Assembly: GCA_937773605.1 (NCBI GenBank)
Contig: CALJVP010000003.1
Location: 1-64,000, forward strand
Direction of reading: 5' to 3'
Length of the DNA stretch: 64,000 nucleotides
From: an uncultured SAR86 cluster bacterium
Lineage (GTDB): Bacteria; Pseudomonadota; Gammaproteobacteria; Magnimaribacterales; Magnimaribacteraceae
Shown here: positions 1 to 8,088 of the stretch, piece after piece
Layout: every line of letters begins with the position of its first letter
Numbering within the stretch: position 1 is the stretch's first letter
Position numbers and translations under genes: made by a program
Notes under the pieces: model-generated
Told to the model about the DNA's origin: nothing
What the model saw: only the letters and a program-made list of their open reading frames with translations
The model's database searches: none

Positions 1-45
1 ATGTAAAGTTATTTAAGGCTTAAATCTTCGAGCTATTTATAAATC

Positions 46-63
46 TATACAGTTCTGTATAAT
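46..63 (+). promoter_or_regulatory. guaB promoter -10 box with overlapping palindrome
   Basis: A perfect TATAAT lies at 58-63, only six bases before the guaB ATG at 70, so a transcript started from it would have almost no 5' leader. A 16-base palindrome (TATACAG, TT, CTGTATA) spans 46-61 and overlaps the -10 box, as expected for a repressor site. No good -35 hexamer is visible at the usual distance. It is not a LexA box (those read CTGT-N8-ACAG) and not a recognisable PurR box. The binding protein is unknown. Confidence 0.45.
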
Positions 64-69
64 TTAAAG

Positions 70-1539
70 ATGTTACGTTTATCTAATACAGCACTTACCT
101 TTGACGATGTTCTTTTGGTTCCTGATTACTCAGAAATTTTGCCTAAGGACGTCGACCTTAAAACCCAACTTACGAATTCTCTCAGTTTAAATATACCACT
201 CGTCTCAGCGGCAATGGACACCGTTACTGAATCAAGGATGGGCATCGCTTTAAGTGAGCAGGGTGGAATAGGAATTATTCATAAAAATTTATCCAGCGAA
301 GCGCAAGCTTCAGAAGTGAAAAGGGTAAAAAAATACGAAAGTGGAATCGTAAGAGATCCCATAACGATTCGTTCAGATAAACTGGTCGGCGAGCTTATTC
401 AATTAACTAATGAATTAAAAATTTCAGGAATGCCAGTCGTTGATGACGGTCAACTTGTGGGCATTGTCACGAGTAGAGATTTTAGAAATGAACAAAATGC
501 TTCAGCAAAAGTTGCTGAAATAATGACACCAAAAGATAAGTTAGTCACCGCAAAAGAAGGTGAAAAGCTTGATGTGATCAAACGCCTCTTACAAGACAAC
601 CGCATAGAAAAGATATTGCTGGTGGATTCGAATTTTACTTTAACCGGACTGGTTACCCTCAAAGACATTAATAAATCTTTGGATTTTCCTAACGCTGCAA
701 GGGATGAAGAGGGCAGGCTGTTGATCGGCGCAGCAATAGGAACCAAGAAAGACACCATGGAAAGAGCCGAAGGACTTATCAATGCTGGTGTTGATGTGCT
801 CGTGGTCGACAGTGCTCATGGTCATTCCGAAGGGGTTCTAGAGCAAATCAGACAAATTAAATCTCATTACAAAGACATTCAAATCATAGGCGGAAATATT
901 GCAACGGCCGAGGGGGCTTTGGCGCTAGTAAAAGCCGGCGTTGATGCTGTAAAAGTGGGCATTGGCCCTGGTTCAATATGCACGACTCGAATAGTCACCG
1001 GGGTCGGAGTTCCACAAATTACAGCCATAGCGGACGTGTCCGAAGCCTTGAAAAATAAAGGCGTACCCGTGATAGCAGACGGAGGCATACGTTTCTCTGG
1101 AGATCTGGCTAAAGCCATTGCTGCGGGAGGGCATTCTGTTATGTTGGGCAGTGCGCTTGCAGGAACCGAAGAGGCTCCTGGAGAAGTGGAGTTGTATCAA
1201 GGAAGAAGTTACAAATCATACAGAGGCATGGGTTCGATCGGAGCTATGTCCGGTGATCAAGGTTCCAGCGATCGCTATTTTCAAGACAGTGCGGATGCGA
1301 ATGAAAAGTTAGTGCCCGAAGGAATCGAAGGAAGAGTTCCTTACAAAGGTTGGATGGAAGCGGTGGTTCATCAGATGATGGGAGGCCTGCGTCAAAGCAT
1401 GGGTTACACGGGTTCAAAAGACATCGAAACCATGAGGACCAAACCCAAGTTCGTTCAAATAACTACCGCGGGAGTTAACGAGAGTCACGTTCATGACGTT
1501 AGTGTTACGAAGGAAGCACCCAATTACAGAGTAAGTTAA
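70..1539 (+). CDS. guaB: Inosine-5'-monophosphate dehydrogenase
   Basis: Cytoplasmic enzyme that oxidises IMP to XMP with NAD, the committed step to guanine nucleotides. The 489-residue length is normal for bacterial IMPDH. The TIM-barrel is interrupted by a CBS-domain pair at about residues 90-200. The catalytic loop G-S-I-C-T-T-R places the nucleophilic cysteine at residue 304, matching the family position, and the flap region after it is intact (E-G-R-V-P-Y-K). It starts at ATG 70 just after a TATAAT box. guaA follows seven bases after its stop, so the two are almost certainly one operon. Confidence 0.98.
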   Translation: MLRLSNTALTFDDVLLVPDYSEILPKDVDLKTQLTNSLSLNIPLVSAAMDTVTESRMGIALSEQGGIGIIHKNLSSEAQASEVKRVKKYESGIVRDPITIRSDKLVGELIQLTNELKISGMPVVDDGQLVGIVTSRDFRNEQNASAKVAEIMTPKDKLVTAKEGEKLDVIKRLLQDNRIEKILLVDSNFTLTGLVTLKDINKSLDFPNAARDEEGRLLIGAAIGTKKDTMERAEGLINAGVDVLVVDSAHGHSEGVLEQIRQIKSHYKDIQIIGGNIATAEGALALVKAGVDAVKVGIGPGSICTTRIVTGVGVPQITAIADVSEALKNKGVPVIADGGIRFSGDLAKAIAAGGHSVMLGSALAGTEEAPGEVELYQGRSYKSYRGMGSIGAMSGDQGSSDRYFQDSADANEKLVPEGIEGRVPYKGWMEAVVHQMMGGLRQSMGYTGSKDIETMRTKPKFVQITTAGVNESHVHDVSVTKEAPNYRVS

Positions 1540-1546
1540 TTAAGCT

Positions 1547-3106
1547 ATGGCAAAGAACATTCTTGCCCATAAGATTCTAATCATCGATTTTGGATCACAG
1601 TACACTCAGTTAATAGCAAGACGAGTAAGAGAACTGGGGGTGTATTGTGAGATTTATTCTCACCAGTCCAATCTAAAATCCATTAAGGATTTTGATGCAA
1701 AAGGAATCATTCTTTCGGGGGGACCTGAGACCGTAAAACAAAAAGGATCGCCAAAAGTTCCCATTGGAATGTTTGATCTTGGAATACCAATACTTGGAAT
1801 CTGCTACGGCATGCAAACAATCACCAAACAGCTAGGCGGTAAGGTTGAACTCGCCAGCAAAAGAGAATTTGGTCATGCCAACTTAAAGATATCCAATCAA
1901 GGCGGAGGTCTTTTTAAGAACATCAAAGACAAAACTACTTCCGTATGGATGAGTCACGGAGATCACGTAACCGACCTGCCTGAAGGTTTTAAAATTATCG
2001 CGAAGAGTGCTAACAGTCCGATAGCAGCATTTTTTGACCCTAAAAAGAAAATTTATGGATTGCAATTTCATCCAGAAGTTACGCACACTCCTCAAGGCAA
2101 AAAAATACTTAAGAATTTCGTGCGAGACATATGCAATTGCCAAGGACTCTGGAATTCTAAAAATATCATAGATAAATCGGTAGCTGAAATACGAGAGAAA
2201 GTTGGCAAAGATAAAGTGTTACTGGGATTGTCGGGCGGTGTTGATTCTTCAGTTGTGGCTGCTCTTCTGCACAAAGCCATCGGAGATCAGCTTCATTGCA
2301 TCTTTGTGGATAATGGCCTTTTGAGGTTGAATGAAGGCGAACAAGTCATGGAAACCTTCGGGCGTTCATTTGGTATGAAGGTGGTAAGAGCAAACGCGGG
2401 TAAAGCCTTTTTTAAAGATCTAAAAGGAAAATCCGATCCCGAAGACAAACGCAAAGCAATCGGTAAAACTTTTATCGATGTATTTTTGAAAGAAGCAAAA
2501 AAAGACAAGAAAGTTAAATGGTTAGCACAAGGCACTATTTATCCAGATGTTATTGAGTCAGCCGGCAATAAAAATGGAACGGCACACGTCATCAAATCTC
2601 ATCATAACGTTGGGGGCCTTCCGGACTATTTGAACTTGCCCATCATTGAACCGCTTAGAGAATTATTTAAAGACGAAGTCAGAAAACTGGGTAAGGCGCT
2701 AGGACTATCCAGTGAGTTAGTCGACAGACATCCTTTTCCTGGACCCGGACTTGGTGTTCGGATACTTGGAGAGATAAAACCTAAATACGTTAAAACGTTG
2801 CAACTTGCAGACGATATTTTTCTAGAAGAACTAACCAATGCTAATCTTTATCATAAGGTGAGTCAGGCCTTTGCTGTTTTCCTGCCGGTTAAATCCGTAG
2901 GAGTGGTGGGAGATGCCAGAAGGTACGAATACGTAATAGCGCTAAGAGCAGTTGAGACGGTAGATTTTATGACGGCAAGAGCAGCAAACCTTCCCCACGC
3001 ATTTTTAGAAAAAGTTTCTACTAGAATAATTAATGAAATTCCAGAAGTGGCCAGAGTCACTTACGATATTTCCAGCAAACCACCTGCTACTATTGAGTGG
3101 GAATAA
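1547..3106 (+). CDS. guaA: GMP synthase (glutamine-hydrolysing)
   Basis: Converts XMP to GMP using ATP and glutamine. The N-terminal class I amidotransferase domain has Cys86 (G-I-C-Y-G-M), His175 and Glu177 (F-H-P-E-V). The ATP-pyrophosphatase P-loop S-G-G-V-D-S-S is at residues 229-235, and the C-terminal dimerisation domain ends in P-P-A-T-I-E-W-E. Length 519 residues is typical. It is co-directional with and seven bases from guaB. The 3' end of guaA is a known integration target for genomic islands, and here it is followed directly by an element-like segment with a partial repeat of the guaA tail. Confidence 0.98.
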   Translation: MAKNILAHKILIIDFGSQYTQLIARRVRELGVYCEIYSHQSNLKSIKDFDAKGIILSGGPETVKQKGSPKVPIGMFDLGIPILGICYGMQTITKQLGGKVELASKREFGHANLKISNQGGGLFKNIKDKTTSVWMSHGDHVTDLPEGFKIIAKSANSPIAAFFDPKKKIYGLQFHPEVTHTPQGKKILKNFVRDICNCQGLWNSKNIIDKSVAEIREKVGKDKVLLGLSGGVDSSVVAALLHKAIGDQLHCIFVDNGLLRLNEGEQVMETFGRSFGMKVVRANAGKAFFKDLKGKSDPEDKRKAIGKTFIDVFLKEAKKDKKVKWLAQGTIYPDVIESAGNKNGTAHVIKSHHNVGGLPDYLNLPIIEPLRELFKDEVRKLGKALGLSSELVDRHPFPGPGLGVRILGEIKPKYVKTLQLADDIFLEELTNANLYHKVSQAFAVFLPVKSVGVVGDARRYEYVIALRAVETVDFMTARAANLPHAFLEKVSTRIINEIPEVARVTYDISSKPPATIEWE

Positions 3107-3107
3107 G
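3095..3107 (+). repeat. guaA-tail sequence, candidate attL core
   Basis: The last codons of guaA contain GAGTGGGAATAAG at 3095-3107. Its first twelve bases recur with one mismatch at 4391-4402, and AGTGGGAATAAG recurs exactly at 11370-11381, both just before the ATG of another gene. The guaA 3' end is a documented attachment site for tyrosine-recombinase islands, so these may be attachment-site copies. The motif also contains a GGGA that could act as a ribosome-binding site at the other two places, which is the main competing explanation. Confidence 0.4.
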
Positions 3108-3157
3108 CGTGTTCCTCGCAAACCCCCATTCTTAAAGGGTTTAGCACTCTAAAAACA

Positions 3158-3227
3158 GTTACAAACTTGTTACAAACTCCTCTGTAGGCTCCATTCCTTC
3201 GTTGCAGTTACAAACTTTGTTGCAAAC
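3158..3227 (+). repeat. Paired direct repeats GTTACAAAC (left cluster)
   Basis: Four copies of a 9-base motif in two pairs: GTTACAAAC at 3158-3166 and 3169-3177 (11-base period), then GTTACAAAC at 3207-3215 and GTTGCAAAC at 3219-3227. The same pair architecture with an 11-base period recurs at 4314-4333 on the other side of the small gene cassette. The spacing of about one helical turn resembles arm-type binding sites of integrases such as lambda Int; this function is inferred. The surrounding 3107-3282 stretch holds no gene I can support. Confidence 0.5.
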
Positions 3228-3282
3228 CAACTCGACTATTGCGATTCATAATTAGTTTAGAATCAATAAAGGATAATCCTTT

Positions 3283-3324
3283 ACTTTCCAATATAGAAAA
3301 TTACGACTTTCCATTATGGAAAGT
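3283..3324 (+). promoter_or_regulatory. Tandem palindromic operator
   Basis: A perfect dyad ACTTTCCA-TTA-TGGAAAGT occupies 3306-3324. A degenerate copy (ACTTTCCA-ATA-TAGAAAAT, six of eight bases matching in the right arm) occupies 3283-3301, giving a 23-base centre-to-centre spacing of about two helical turns. It lies 46 bases before the first start codon of the membrane-protein/winged-helix pair, so autoregulation by the winged-helix protein at 3847 is the simplest reading. Confidence 0.55.
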
Positions 3325-3370
3325 AAATGTTATAGTTATTTCATTAATATAAATTTTACGGACAGAAGCT

Positions 3371-3499
3371 ATGAATAATGAAAAAGAAACTATAAGCAAA
3401 GAAGAGGCGGCAGCGATATTAAAATCAGTAGACTCAACTAAACGCGACGCTATTAAGTCATTCAGAATACCGCTATTACTAATAGCAGGAATAAGCTAA
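3371..3499 (+). pseudogene. N-terminal fragment of frameshifted membrane protein
   Basis: A 42-residue reading frame with a charged N-terminus (M-N-N-E-K-E-T-I-S-K-E-E) followed by the start of a hydrophobic helix (P-L-L-L-I-A-G-I-S), where it hits TAA. One base further on, another frame continues the helix without interruption into the 3531-3854 gene. Removing one base from TAATAG at about 3497-3502 joins the two parts into a single protein of about 160 residues. It is therefore probably the 5' end of that gene, broken by a one-base insertion or an assembly error. Confidence 0.6.
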
Positions 3500-3530
3500 T
3501 AGTTACTCCCTTGTCGTTTTTAGCTGGGGG

Positions 3531-3854
3531 ATGACAGAACATGAAAACATGTGGGCTTTGGGTATGTATATAGGTGCAGCGAGCTTTGGTATTTTTGTAG
3601 CTCTCTATTTATATACCTTCCATCTTTTGGGGATAAAGGTAAGTATTTTAGCTAGGACAAAAGAGAGGATAAAAAGTGAGCTTGTATTACTTGTTATCTT
3701 TGGGGTAATTCTTATTGCAGGAAGACAAGTTCGATTGTTAGGGTTCGAATTTGCACCTCACATAGCCGCATTGATTGCAGGTGGTTATATGGCTTATCTG
3801 CTATATAAATATCCTACTGGTGAGTACTTGCAGGGAATCAAACATAATGACTAA
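3531..3854 (+). CDS. Small multi-pass membrane protein (3' part of a frameshifted gene)
   Basis: From ATG 3531 the frame gives 107 residues with about three transmembrane helices (roughly 10-35, 48-66 and 70-90). The frame is open back to 3495 and joins the fragment at 3371-3499 if one base is removed, so ATG 3531 is probably not the natural start. I do not recognise a specific family. It overlaps the start of the winged-helix gene (ATG 3847 lies before its TAA at 3852-3854), so the two are translationally coupled, as in regulator/membrane-protein pairs. The tandem operator at 3283-3324 probably controls both. Confidence 0.6.
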   Translation: MTEHENMWALGMYIGAASFGIFVALYLYTFHLLGIKVSILARTKERIKSELVLLVIFGVILIAGRQVRLLGFEFAPHIAALIAGGYMAYLLYKYPTGEYLQGIKHND

Positions 3855-4131
3855 GGCAACATTCGACACCGTCATCCATGCACCAAATCGCCTGCAAATA
3901 TGTGCTTTATTGGACACTACAAAAGAGTTAGAGTTTCAGATTATTAAAGAACAACTCGATGTAAGTGATTCAGTACTTTCGAAACATTTAAAGGTATTGG
4001 AAGATGCAAATTACGTTCAATTAATTAAAAAGACAGAATTTACTCGCCAACGAACTTGGGTATCATTGACGCCTAAGGGAAGAAAATCTTTCAAGCTTCA
4101 TTTAACGGAGCTAAAAAGAATTATTGGATAA
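3847..4131 (+). CDS. Winged-helix transcriptional regulator (ArsR/MarR-like)
   Basis: A 94-residue DNA-binding protein made almost entirely of one winged helix. A first helix (N-R-L-Q-I-C-A-L-L) is followed by the recognition region V-S-D-S-V-L-S-K-H-L-K-V-L, then a wing with basic residues and T-P-K-G. The pattern fits the single-domain winged-helix group (PF13601-like) that often sits beside a membrane protein. I chose ATG 3847 because it overlaps the end of the membrane-protein gene by eight bases and gives a complete domain. No metal-binding cysteines are seen, so an ArsR metal sensor is unlikely. It probably binds the palindromes at 3283-3324 (inference). Confidence 0.8.
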   Translation: MTKATFDTVIHAPNRLQICALLDTTKELEFQIIKEQLDVSDSVLSKHLKVLEDANYVQLIKKTEFTRQRTWVSLTPKGRKSFKLHLTELKRIIG

Positions 4132-4226
4132 ATGTAAAAATGATTAGAACCTGTTGAGGTTACTCAATCGGGTGAAAGTAAACATAGAAGTAGTTGGAAA
4201 GGGTATGTTTGGATTAGGGCATTAAG

Positions 4227-4243
4227 GTTACAATGTTTGTAAC
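4227..4243. repeat. Inverted copy of the GTTACAA motif
   Basis: GTTACAA-TGT-TTGTAAC forms a 7-base inverted repeat at 4227-4243. It uses the same motif as the direct-repeat clusters at 3158-3227 and 4314-4333, adding to the concentration of this motif in the 3107-4402 segment. The 4132-4405 stretch contains no convincing gene; it holds this repeat, the right direct-repeat pair, a terminator hairpin and the guaA-tail copy. Confidence 0.4.
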
Positions 4244-4313
4244 TCAGCATCTGCTAAAGTGTTGATATTAAAAGGATTTTGAGAAGTTATGACAGTAAGA
4301 AAAATAGGCAAGA

Positions 4314-4333
4314 GTTACAAAGTAGTTACAAAC
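4314..4333 (+). repeat. Paired direct repeats GTTACAAAS (right cluster)
   Basis: GTTACAAAG at 4314-4322 and GTTACAAAC at 4325-4333, again with an 11-base period, exactly the arrangement at 3158-3177. Together with the left cluster it brackets the two-gene cassette, as arm-type sites of an integrative element would. No integrase gene is present between them. Confidence 0.5.
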
Positions 4334-4344
4334 TACAAAATGCC

Positions 4345-4376
4345 CCTTGTAAGCCATTGTTCTTACAAGGTTTTTT
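4345..4376 (+). terminator. Rho-independent terminator
   Basis: A perfect 9-base stem CCTTGTAAG / CTTACAAGG with an 8-base loop is followed by six T residues (4371-4376). It lies about 210 bases after the winged-helix gene and 30 bases before the next start codon, so it insulates the two transcription units. Confidence 0.8.
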
Positions 4377-4390
4377 CTAACCCTACCGCA

Positions 4391-4402
4391 GAGTGGGAGT
4401 AA
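4391..4402 (+). repeat. guaA-tail copy, candidate attR core or RBS
   Basis: GAGTGGGAGTAA matches the guaA 3' end (3095-3106) at 11 of 12 bases and encodes the same terminal Glu-Trp-Glu-stop if read in frame. It marks the right end of the 1.3-kb segment. GGGAG within it also sits at normal ribosome-binding distance from ATG 4406, so selection for translation could explain part of the match. Confidence 0.35.
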
Positions 4403-4405
4403 AAA

Positions 4406-5065
4406 ATGAATTTATTAGCGGGGTCAACAGGATTTTTAGGCAATGAAGTACTAAAAGAATTAGGAGGCATTGAAAGCCAAACTGTAGCGTTAAGCAGAAG
4501 AGCCATACTCAACTTGCCTGATAATGCTCAAGAATTAATTATTGATTTTGATAATCTTTCAGAATTAGAAATTCCAAACATCAATCATGTTTACCTTTCT
4601 TTAGGATACCCCTTGTACTACCACAATGTTATGGGTTTTATGAGCGATTCCCTGAAAAAAGATCTTTTTTTGGTAGAGTTTGCCTATCAACTTGAGATAG
4701 CTAAAAAAGCTAAAGAAGCTGGCGCTAAAGGCATTTCTCTTATTTCAGCTGTAGGTGCAAATTCAAATTCCAAAAATTATTATTTAAAAACTAAAGGAAC
4801 GTTGGAGGAAGAAATTATTAAACTTGGTTTTGAAAACACTAATATTTTTCAACCCGGACATCTTAGGGGAAATAAGTTTAGACTCGACATAGTTTTAGCC
4901 GATTTGATATCTATTATCTTTGACCCTTTTCTACATGGACCTTTGAAAAAATTTAGGAGTATTTCCGCTAAGAAACTTTCGAAGTTTGTCGTTAATAATT
5001 CTCTTCATGAGAAAGTTGGAATAAATTATTTTGAATTTAAAGATTTCATTCAAAGAAATCTCTAA
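4406..5065 (+). CDS. NAD(P)-binding atypical short-chain dehydrogenase (HTATIP2/YbjT-like)
   Basis: 219 residues with an N-terminal Rossmann motif G-S-T-G-F-L-G at 6-12, a Ser at about 114 and a Tyr126-x3-Lys130 pair in Y-Y-L-K-T-K. The following segment (G-F-E-N-T-N-I-F-Q-P-G-H-L-R-G) fits the HTATIP2/NAD(P)H-binding group of atypical SDRs, which are usually 210-230 residues. The substrate cannot be predicted. It starts six bases after the guaA-tail repeat, and GGGAG at 4395-4399 is a plausible ribosome-binding site. It is apparently monocistronic or co-transcribed with 5143. Confidence 0.8.
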   Translation: MNLLAGSTGFLGNEVLKELGGIESQTVALSRRAILNLPDNAQELIIDFDNLSELEIPNINHVYLSLGYPLYYHNVMGFMSDSLKKDLFLVEFAYQLEIAKKAKEAGAKGISLISAVGANSNSKNYYLKTKGTLEEEIIKLGFENTNIFQPGHLRGNKFRLDIVLADLISIIFDPFLHGPLKKFRSISAKKLSKFVVNNSLHEKVGINYFEFKDFIQRNL

Positions 5066-5142
5066 AATCTACAAAATGGGTGGAAAATCAAATATTGAGT
5101 AGAAGTAACCGTCACTCACACATAAACACGTTGGCATTCATT

Positions 5143-6210
5143 ATGAAGAAACAAATGATTTTATTTAGACCCCTATTTACTTGCCTGAATATGCTTTTAT
5201 GCCAGTTCATTCTGGCGCCAGTTATTATCGCCACTCCTTTAATAGATGAGCATCAAGCTATTCTTGAAGAAGCTGAAAAAGAACCTCTAATCCCCTCCCA
5301 GAGACCCGCATTCACTAGCGCGGGTATGCACATCAATCACATCCAATTTGTTGGAAGCCACAACAGTTATAAGCAAGCCATGCCAGATGGTTTTGTGAAG
5401 CAGTTGATGAAAGTAAATCCAAAAGTGGTGGAGAGCCTTGAGTATGAGCATGCCCCTTTAGCTGAGCAGCTTGACCTTGGTATTCGTAAGCTTGAATTGG
5501 ATGTTTTTTACGTTGCTTATGAAGATCAATTTTTGGTTGGTCATGTGCAACAAATTGATATGAACAGTAACTGTGCCACGCTACGTATTTGCCTCACTCA
5601 AATCATTGCTTGGTCTCAGAACAACCCAACACATGCGCCTATATGGATTAGCTTCAACGCCAAAGACGGCTATATTCTTGGCTTACCCTCACCAGAGGCT
5701 TTCAACCCAGTAGCCTTCGCCCTGATGGACTCAATCGTCGAAGAGGTGCTAGGTGAAAAGCTCATTCGCCCGCGCGACATAGTTGATTTGCAGTGGCCCT
5801 TGTTAGACGAGGCCAGAGGTAAATTCATTTTGATTCTGGATGAGGGCGGCGAGAAGCGTGATATGTATTATGACGGCTGGCAGCAGCGCCCAATGTTTAC
5901 TAACGCACCAGAGGGTCATCCTGCTGCCGCAATCATGATTCTTAATGATCCAGTTGGGCAGTTTGATGAGATTCAAAGACTGGTTGCAGCTGGATATATG
6001 GTGCGCACTCGCGCGGATGCCGACACTCGGGAGGCTCGTGAAAATGACACAAGACGAAGAGCGGCGGCTTTTGCCAGTGGCGCTCAGGCAGTGAGTACAG
6101 ATTATTACTTGCCCGCAACGCACTTTGGTAACGAATACCAAGTGAGTTTGCCCCAGCCAATACAGTGTAATCCGATCACGGCACCTGCAAATTGTCAGGT
6201 TTCTGAGTAG
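5143..6210 (+). CDS. Exported PI-PLC-like phosphodiesterase (Ca2+-dependent PI-PLC C1 family)
   Basis: 355 residues from ATG 5143; an upstream in-frame start would add 21 residues of poor signal-peptide character, so I prefer 5143. It has a basic N-terminus and a hydrophobic stretch to about residue 31 ending A-T-P (signal peptide or anchor). The TIM-barrel phosphodiesterase signature follows: G-S-H-N-S-Y-K at 71-77 with catalytic His73, L-E-L-D at 117-120 and a second His at 134 (V-G-H). This matches the PF16670 family, which cleaves phosphoinositide-like lipids; the substrate here is unknown. The second half is clearly richer in G+C than its neighbours (5701-5760 has 31 of 60 GC, against 22 of 60 at 6421-6480), suggesting acquisition. 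Confidence 0.8.
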   Translation: MKKQMILFRPLFTCLNMLLCQFILAPVIIATPLIDEHQAILEEAEKEPLIPSQRPAFTSAGMHINHIQFVGSHNSYKQAMPDGFVKQLMKVNPKVVESLEYEHAPLAEQLDLGIRKLELDVFYVAYEDQFLVGHVQQIDMNSNCATLRICLTQIIAWSQNNPTHAPIWISFNAKDGYILGLPSPEAFNPVAFALMDSIVEEVLGEKLIRPRDIVDLQWPLLDEARGKFILILDEGGEKRDMYYDGWQQRPMFTNAPEGHPAAAIMILNDPVGQFDEIQRLVAAGYMVRTRADADTREARENDTRRRAAAFASGAQAVSTDYYLPATHFGNEYQVSLPQPIQCNPITAPANCQVSE

Positions 6211-6251
6211 TCGCTGGATAAATATATAAAAAAGGAATTTACTGAATCAAT

Positions 6252-7262
6252 ATGGATCCAATAACTCAAGGAACGGTTGGAGCAGCTTTTGCACAGTCAA
6301 CTGCTAACAAGAATAATATCCTTAGGATTGGTGTTATTGGTTTTCTTGCAGGATTGGCACCTGATTTAGATGTTTTGATTCGATCATCAAATGATCCAAT
6401 TTTATTTCTTGAATACCACAGGCAGTTCAGTCACTCACTTTTTTTTATTCCCTTTGGTTCTTTGATTGTTGCGCTTCTTATCTTTCCTCTGGTTAAAAAA
6501 TCCATGAGTCTAAAGACGGTTTATATAGCAAGCTTCTTGGGATATGCAACGCATGGGTTGCTTGATGCGTGCACCTCATATGGTACTCAACTTTTTTGGC
6601 CTTTCTCGAACGAGCGGGTTACCTGGAATAATATATCTATTGTTGATCCACTCTTTACTATTCCTATATTAATCCTCGTAGGAACTGCAATAAAAACAAG
6701 AAAAAGGTTATTTAGTTTTTTTGCAATTGGATGGGCTGCCTTTTATTTATCTTTAGGTTTTGTTCAATATGAAAGAGCTTTATCAGCAGCGAATGAACTA
6801 GCCGAATCAAGAGGGCATAATGCGGAGCGTCTGACTCTTAAGCCATCCTTTGGAAATTTAATTCTATGGAAGTCTATTTATCAACATGAACAAACTTTTT
6901 ATGTTGATGCAATCAGAGCAGTTCAATCGTCAACTGTGTGTTTAGGAGAAAGTATTAAAATTTTTAATTATCAGCAACATTTACCTGGTCTTGATAAAGA
7001 GAGTCAGCAAGCTGAAGATGTTGAAAGGTTTCGATGGTTTTCACAGGACTATTTAGGCTTTGATGATGAAAAGAATCTTGTGACAGATGTTCGTTACTCA
7101 ATGCTACCAAATCAAATTGAGCCAATGTGGGGACTGGTCATTGATGATCAGCGAGATATTAATGAACATGCAATTTGGTGGACAGGCCGTGACTTAGATC
7201 AAAGTCAGTTAGGCTTATTTAAAGAAATGTTAAGCGGTAAAAAGTGTAGAAATCGTTCTTGA
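6252..7262 (+). CDS. YdjM/DUF457-family inner-membrane metal-dependent hydrolase-like protein
   Basis: 336 residues. The N-terminus M-D-P-I-T-Q-G-T-V-G-A and the conserved A-P-D-L-D-V, H-R-Q-F-S-H-S and H-G-L-L-D-A-C-T-S-Y-G-T-Q segments are diagnostic of the PF04307 membrane-bound family. Their His and Asp residues could bind a metal. About four to five helices lie in the first 180 residues, followed by a soluble C-terminal domain of about 150 residues. The biochemical role of this family is not firmly established. It stands alone, convergent with the zinc peptidase gene at 7320. Confidence 0.85.
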   Translation: MDPITQGTVGAAFAQSTANKNNILRIGVIGFLAGLAPDLDVLIRSSNDPILFLEYHRQFSHSLFFIPFGSLIVALLIFPLVKKSMSLKTVYIASFLGYATHGLLDACTSYGTQLFWPFSNERVTWNNISIVDPLFTIPILILVGTAIKTRKRLFSFFAIGWAAFYLSLGFVQYERALSAANELAESRGHNAERLTLKPSFGNLILWKSIYQHEQTFYVDAIRAVQSSTVCLGESIKIFNYQQHLPGLDKESQQAEDVERFRWFSQDYLGFDDEKNLVTDVRYSMLPNQIEPMWGLVIDDQRDINEHAIWWTGRDLDQSQLGLFKEMLSGKKCRNRS

Positions 7263-7319
7263 TATAAAAGACGAAGACTATGGATAGCGAAGATATTTTT
7301 TAAGGGTTAAAACTAAGCC

Positions 7320-7994
7320 CTATCTTAGCCTTGATATTAATATCCATAAATATCTTAAAGATAAGAAGCTAGTTAAAGCTCCAATAACATAGGTAAATGC
7401 TGCCGCTTTAAGCACCGATCTACAGCCAATAAGATATTCTTCCGGTACCTTTTCTTTCAAAATGGGTAAAGCGCGATTAAAACTTGCATCCATTTCCACG
7501 TCCAGAGTAATTAGATGAACCAAGGCTGAAATTATTACAGATAAAAATACAATAAAAAGACAGATTTTTATCAAGCCGGATGAGCCTGTGGCTAAAATTA
7601 TGGGTAATCCCGAATAAAGCACTCCCCCTCCTAGTTTTGAAATCCAGGAAGTATTTTTTACCAGCTTTGTTCGTTGTTCTAAGGGCGTGTATTTTTCTTT
7701 ATGCTGAATGGCATGTCCTATTTCATGAGTAACTATAGAAATAGCTGTTATGCTTTTTTTGTTCAGTCTCTCTTCCAGGACCCTAACTTCCTGATTTTCT
7801 AAATCATAATGATCGCCCATGTCTGTATGAGTTATCTTGACTCCATCTAAGGAATTCTCTTTGAGAAGAAGCTCTCCAAACTCTAGTCCAGTAAAAGGCA
7901 TACTTTCTAGGATCTCATCATTTCTTTTTAATGCTCTGTTAAGCCAAATTTTTGGTAATACAAAAATAAATAAAAAAGATAATAGATAAATCAT
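7320..7994 (-). CDS. YugP-like zinc metallopeptidase, membrane-anchored
   Basis: 224 residues. An N-terminal hydrophobic helix (about 1-17) precedes a zincin domain with H-E-I-G-H at residues 90-94, and two or more helices lie near the C-terminus (about 120-155 and 190-215). This layout and the V-T-H-E-I-G-H-A-I-Q-H motif match the PF04298 (Zn_peptidase_2) family. Function in the cell is unknown; membrane protein turnover is the usual guess. It is read divergently from the phosphatase gene at 8089, with about 90 bases between them. Confidence 0.88.
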   Translation of the reverse strand: MIYLLSFLFIFVLPKIWLNRALKRNDEILESMPFTGLEFGELLLKENSLDGVKITHTDMGDHYDLENQEVRVLEERLNKKSITAISIVTHEIGHAIQHKEKYTPLEQRTKLVKNTSWISKLGGGVLYSGLPIILATGSSGLIKICLFIVFLSVIISALVHLITLDVEMDASFNRALPILKEKVPEEYLIGCRSVLKAAAFTYVIGALTSFLSLRYLWILISRLR

Positions 7995-8014
7995 TGTTGA
8001 TGTATTTTATATCT

Positions 8015-8043
8015 TTGGACACACAAAAGTTATACGCTATAAA
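8015..8043 (+). promoter_or_regulatory. Candidate sigma-70 promoter for the 8089 gene
   Basis: TTGGAC at 8015-8020 and TATAAA at 8038-8043 are separated by 17 bases. The -10 box is good and the -35 matches only in its TTG. Transcription would start near 8050, giving a leader of about 38 bases with a strong purine-rich ribosome site (AGGAGAGGGAG near 8066-8075). Confidence 0.35.
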
Positions 8044-8088
8044 TGTTTTTTTTAAGGCTTAGTTAGGAGAGGGAGTAAGTTAAATAAA

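Noticed and set aside
3120-3142. AAACCC/GGGTTT hairpin after guaA as a terminator
   Set aside because: Only six base pairs around an 11-base loop and no T run follows.
8067-8078. GAGAGGGAGTAA before the phosphatase gene as a further guaA-tail copy
   Set aside because: It is best explained as a strong ribosome-binding site; two mismatches to the guaA tail and no GTTACAAAC repeats nearby.
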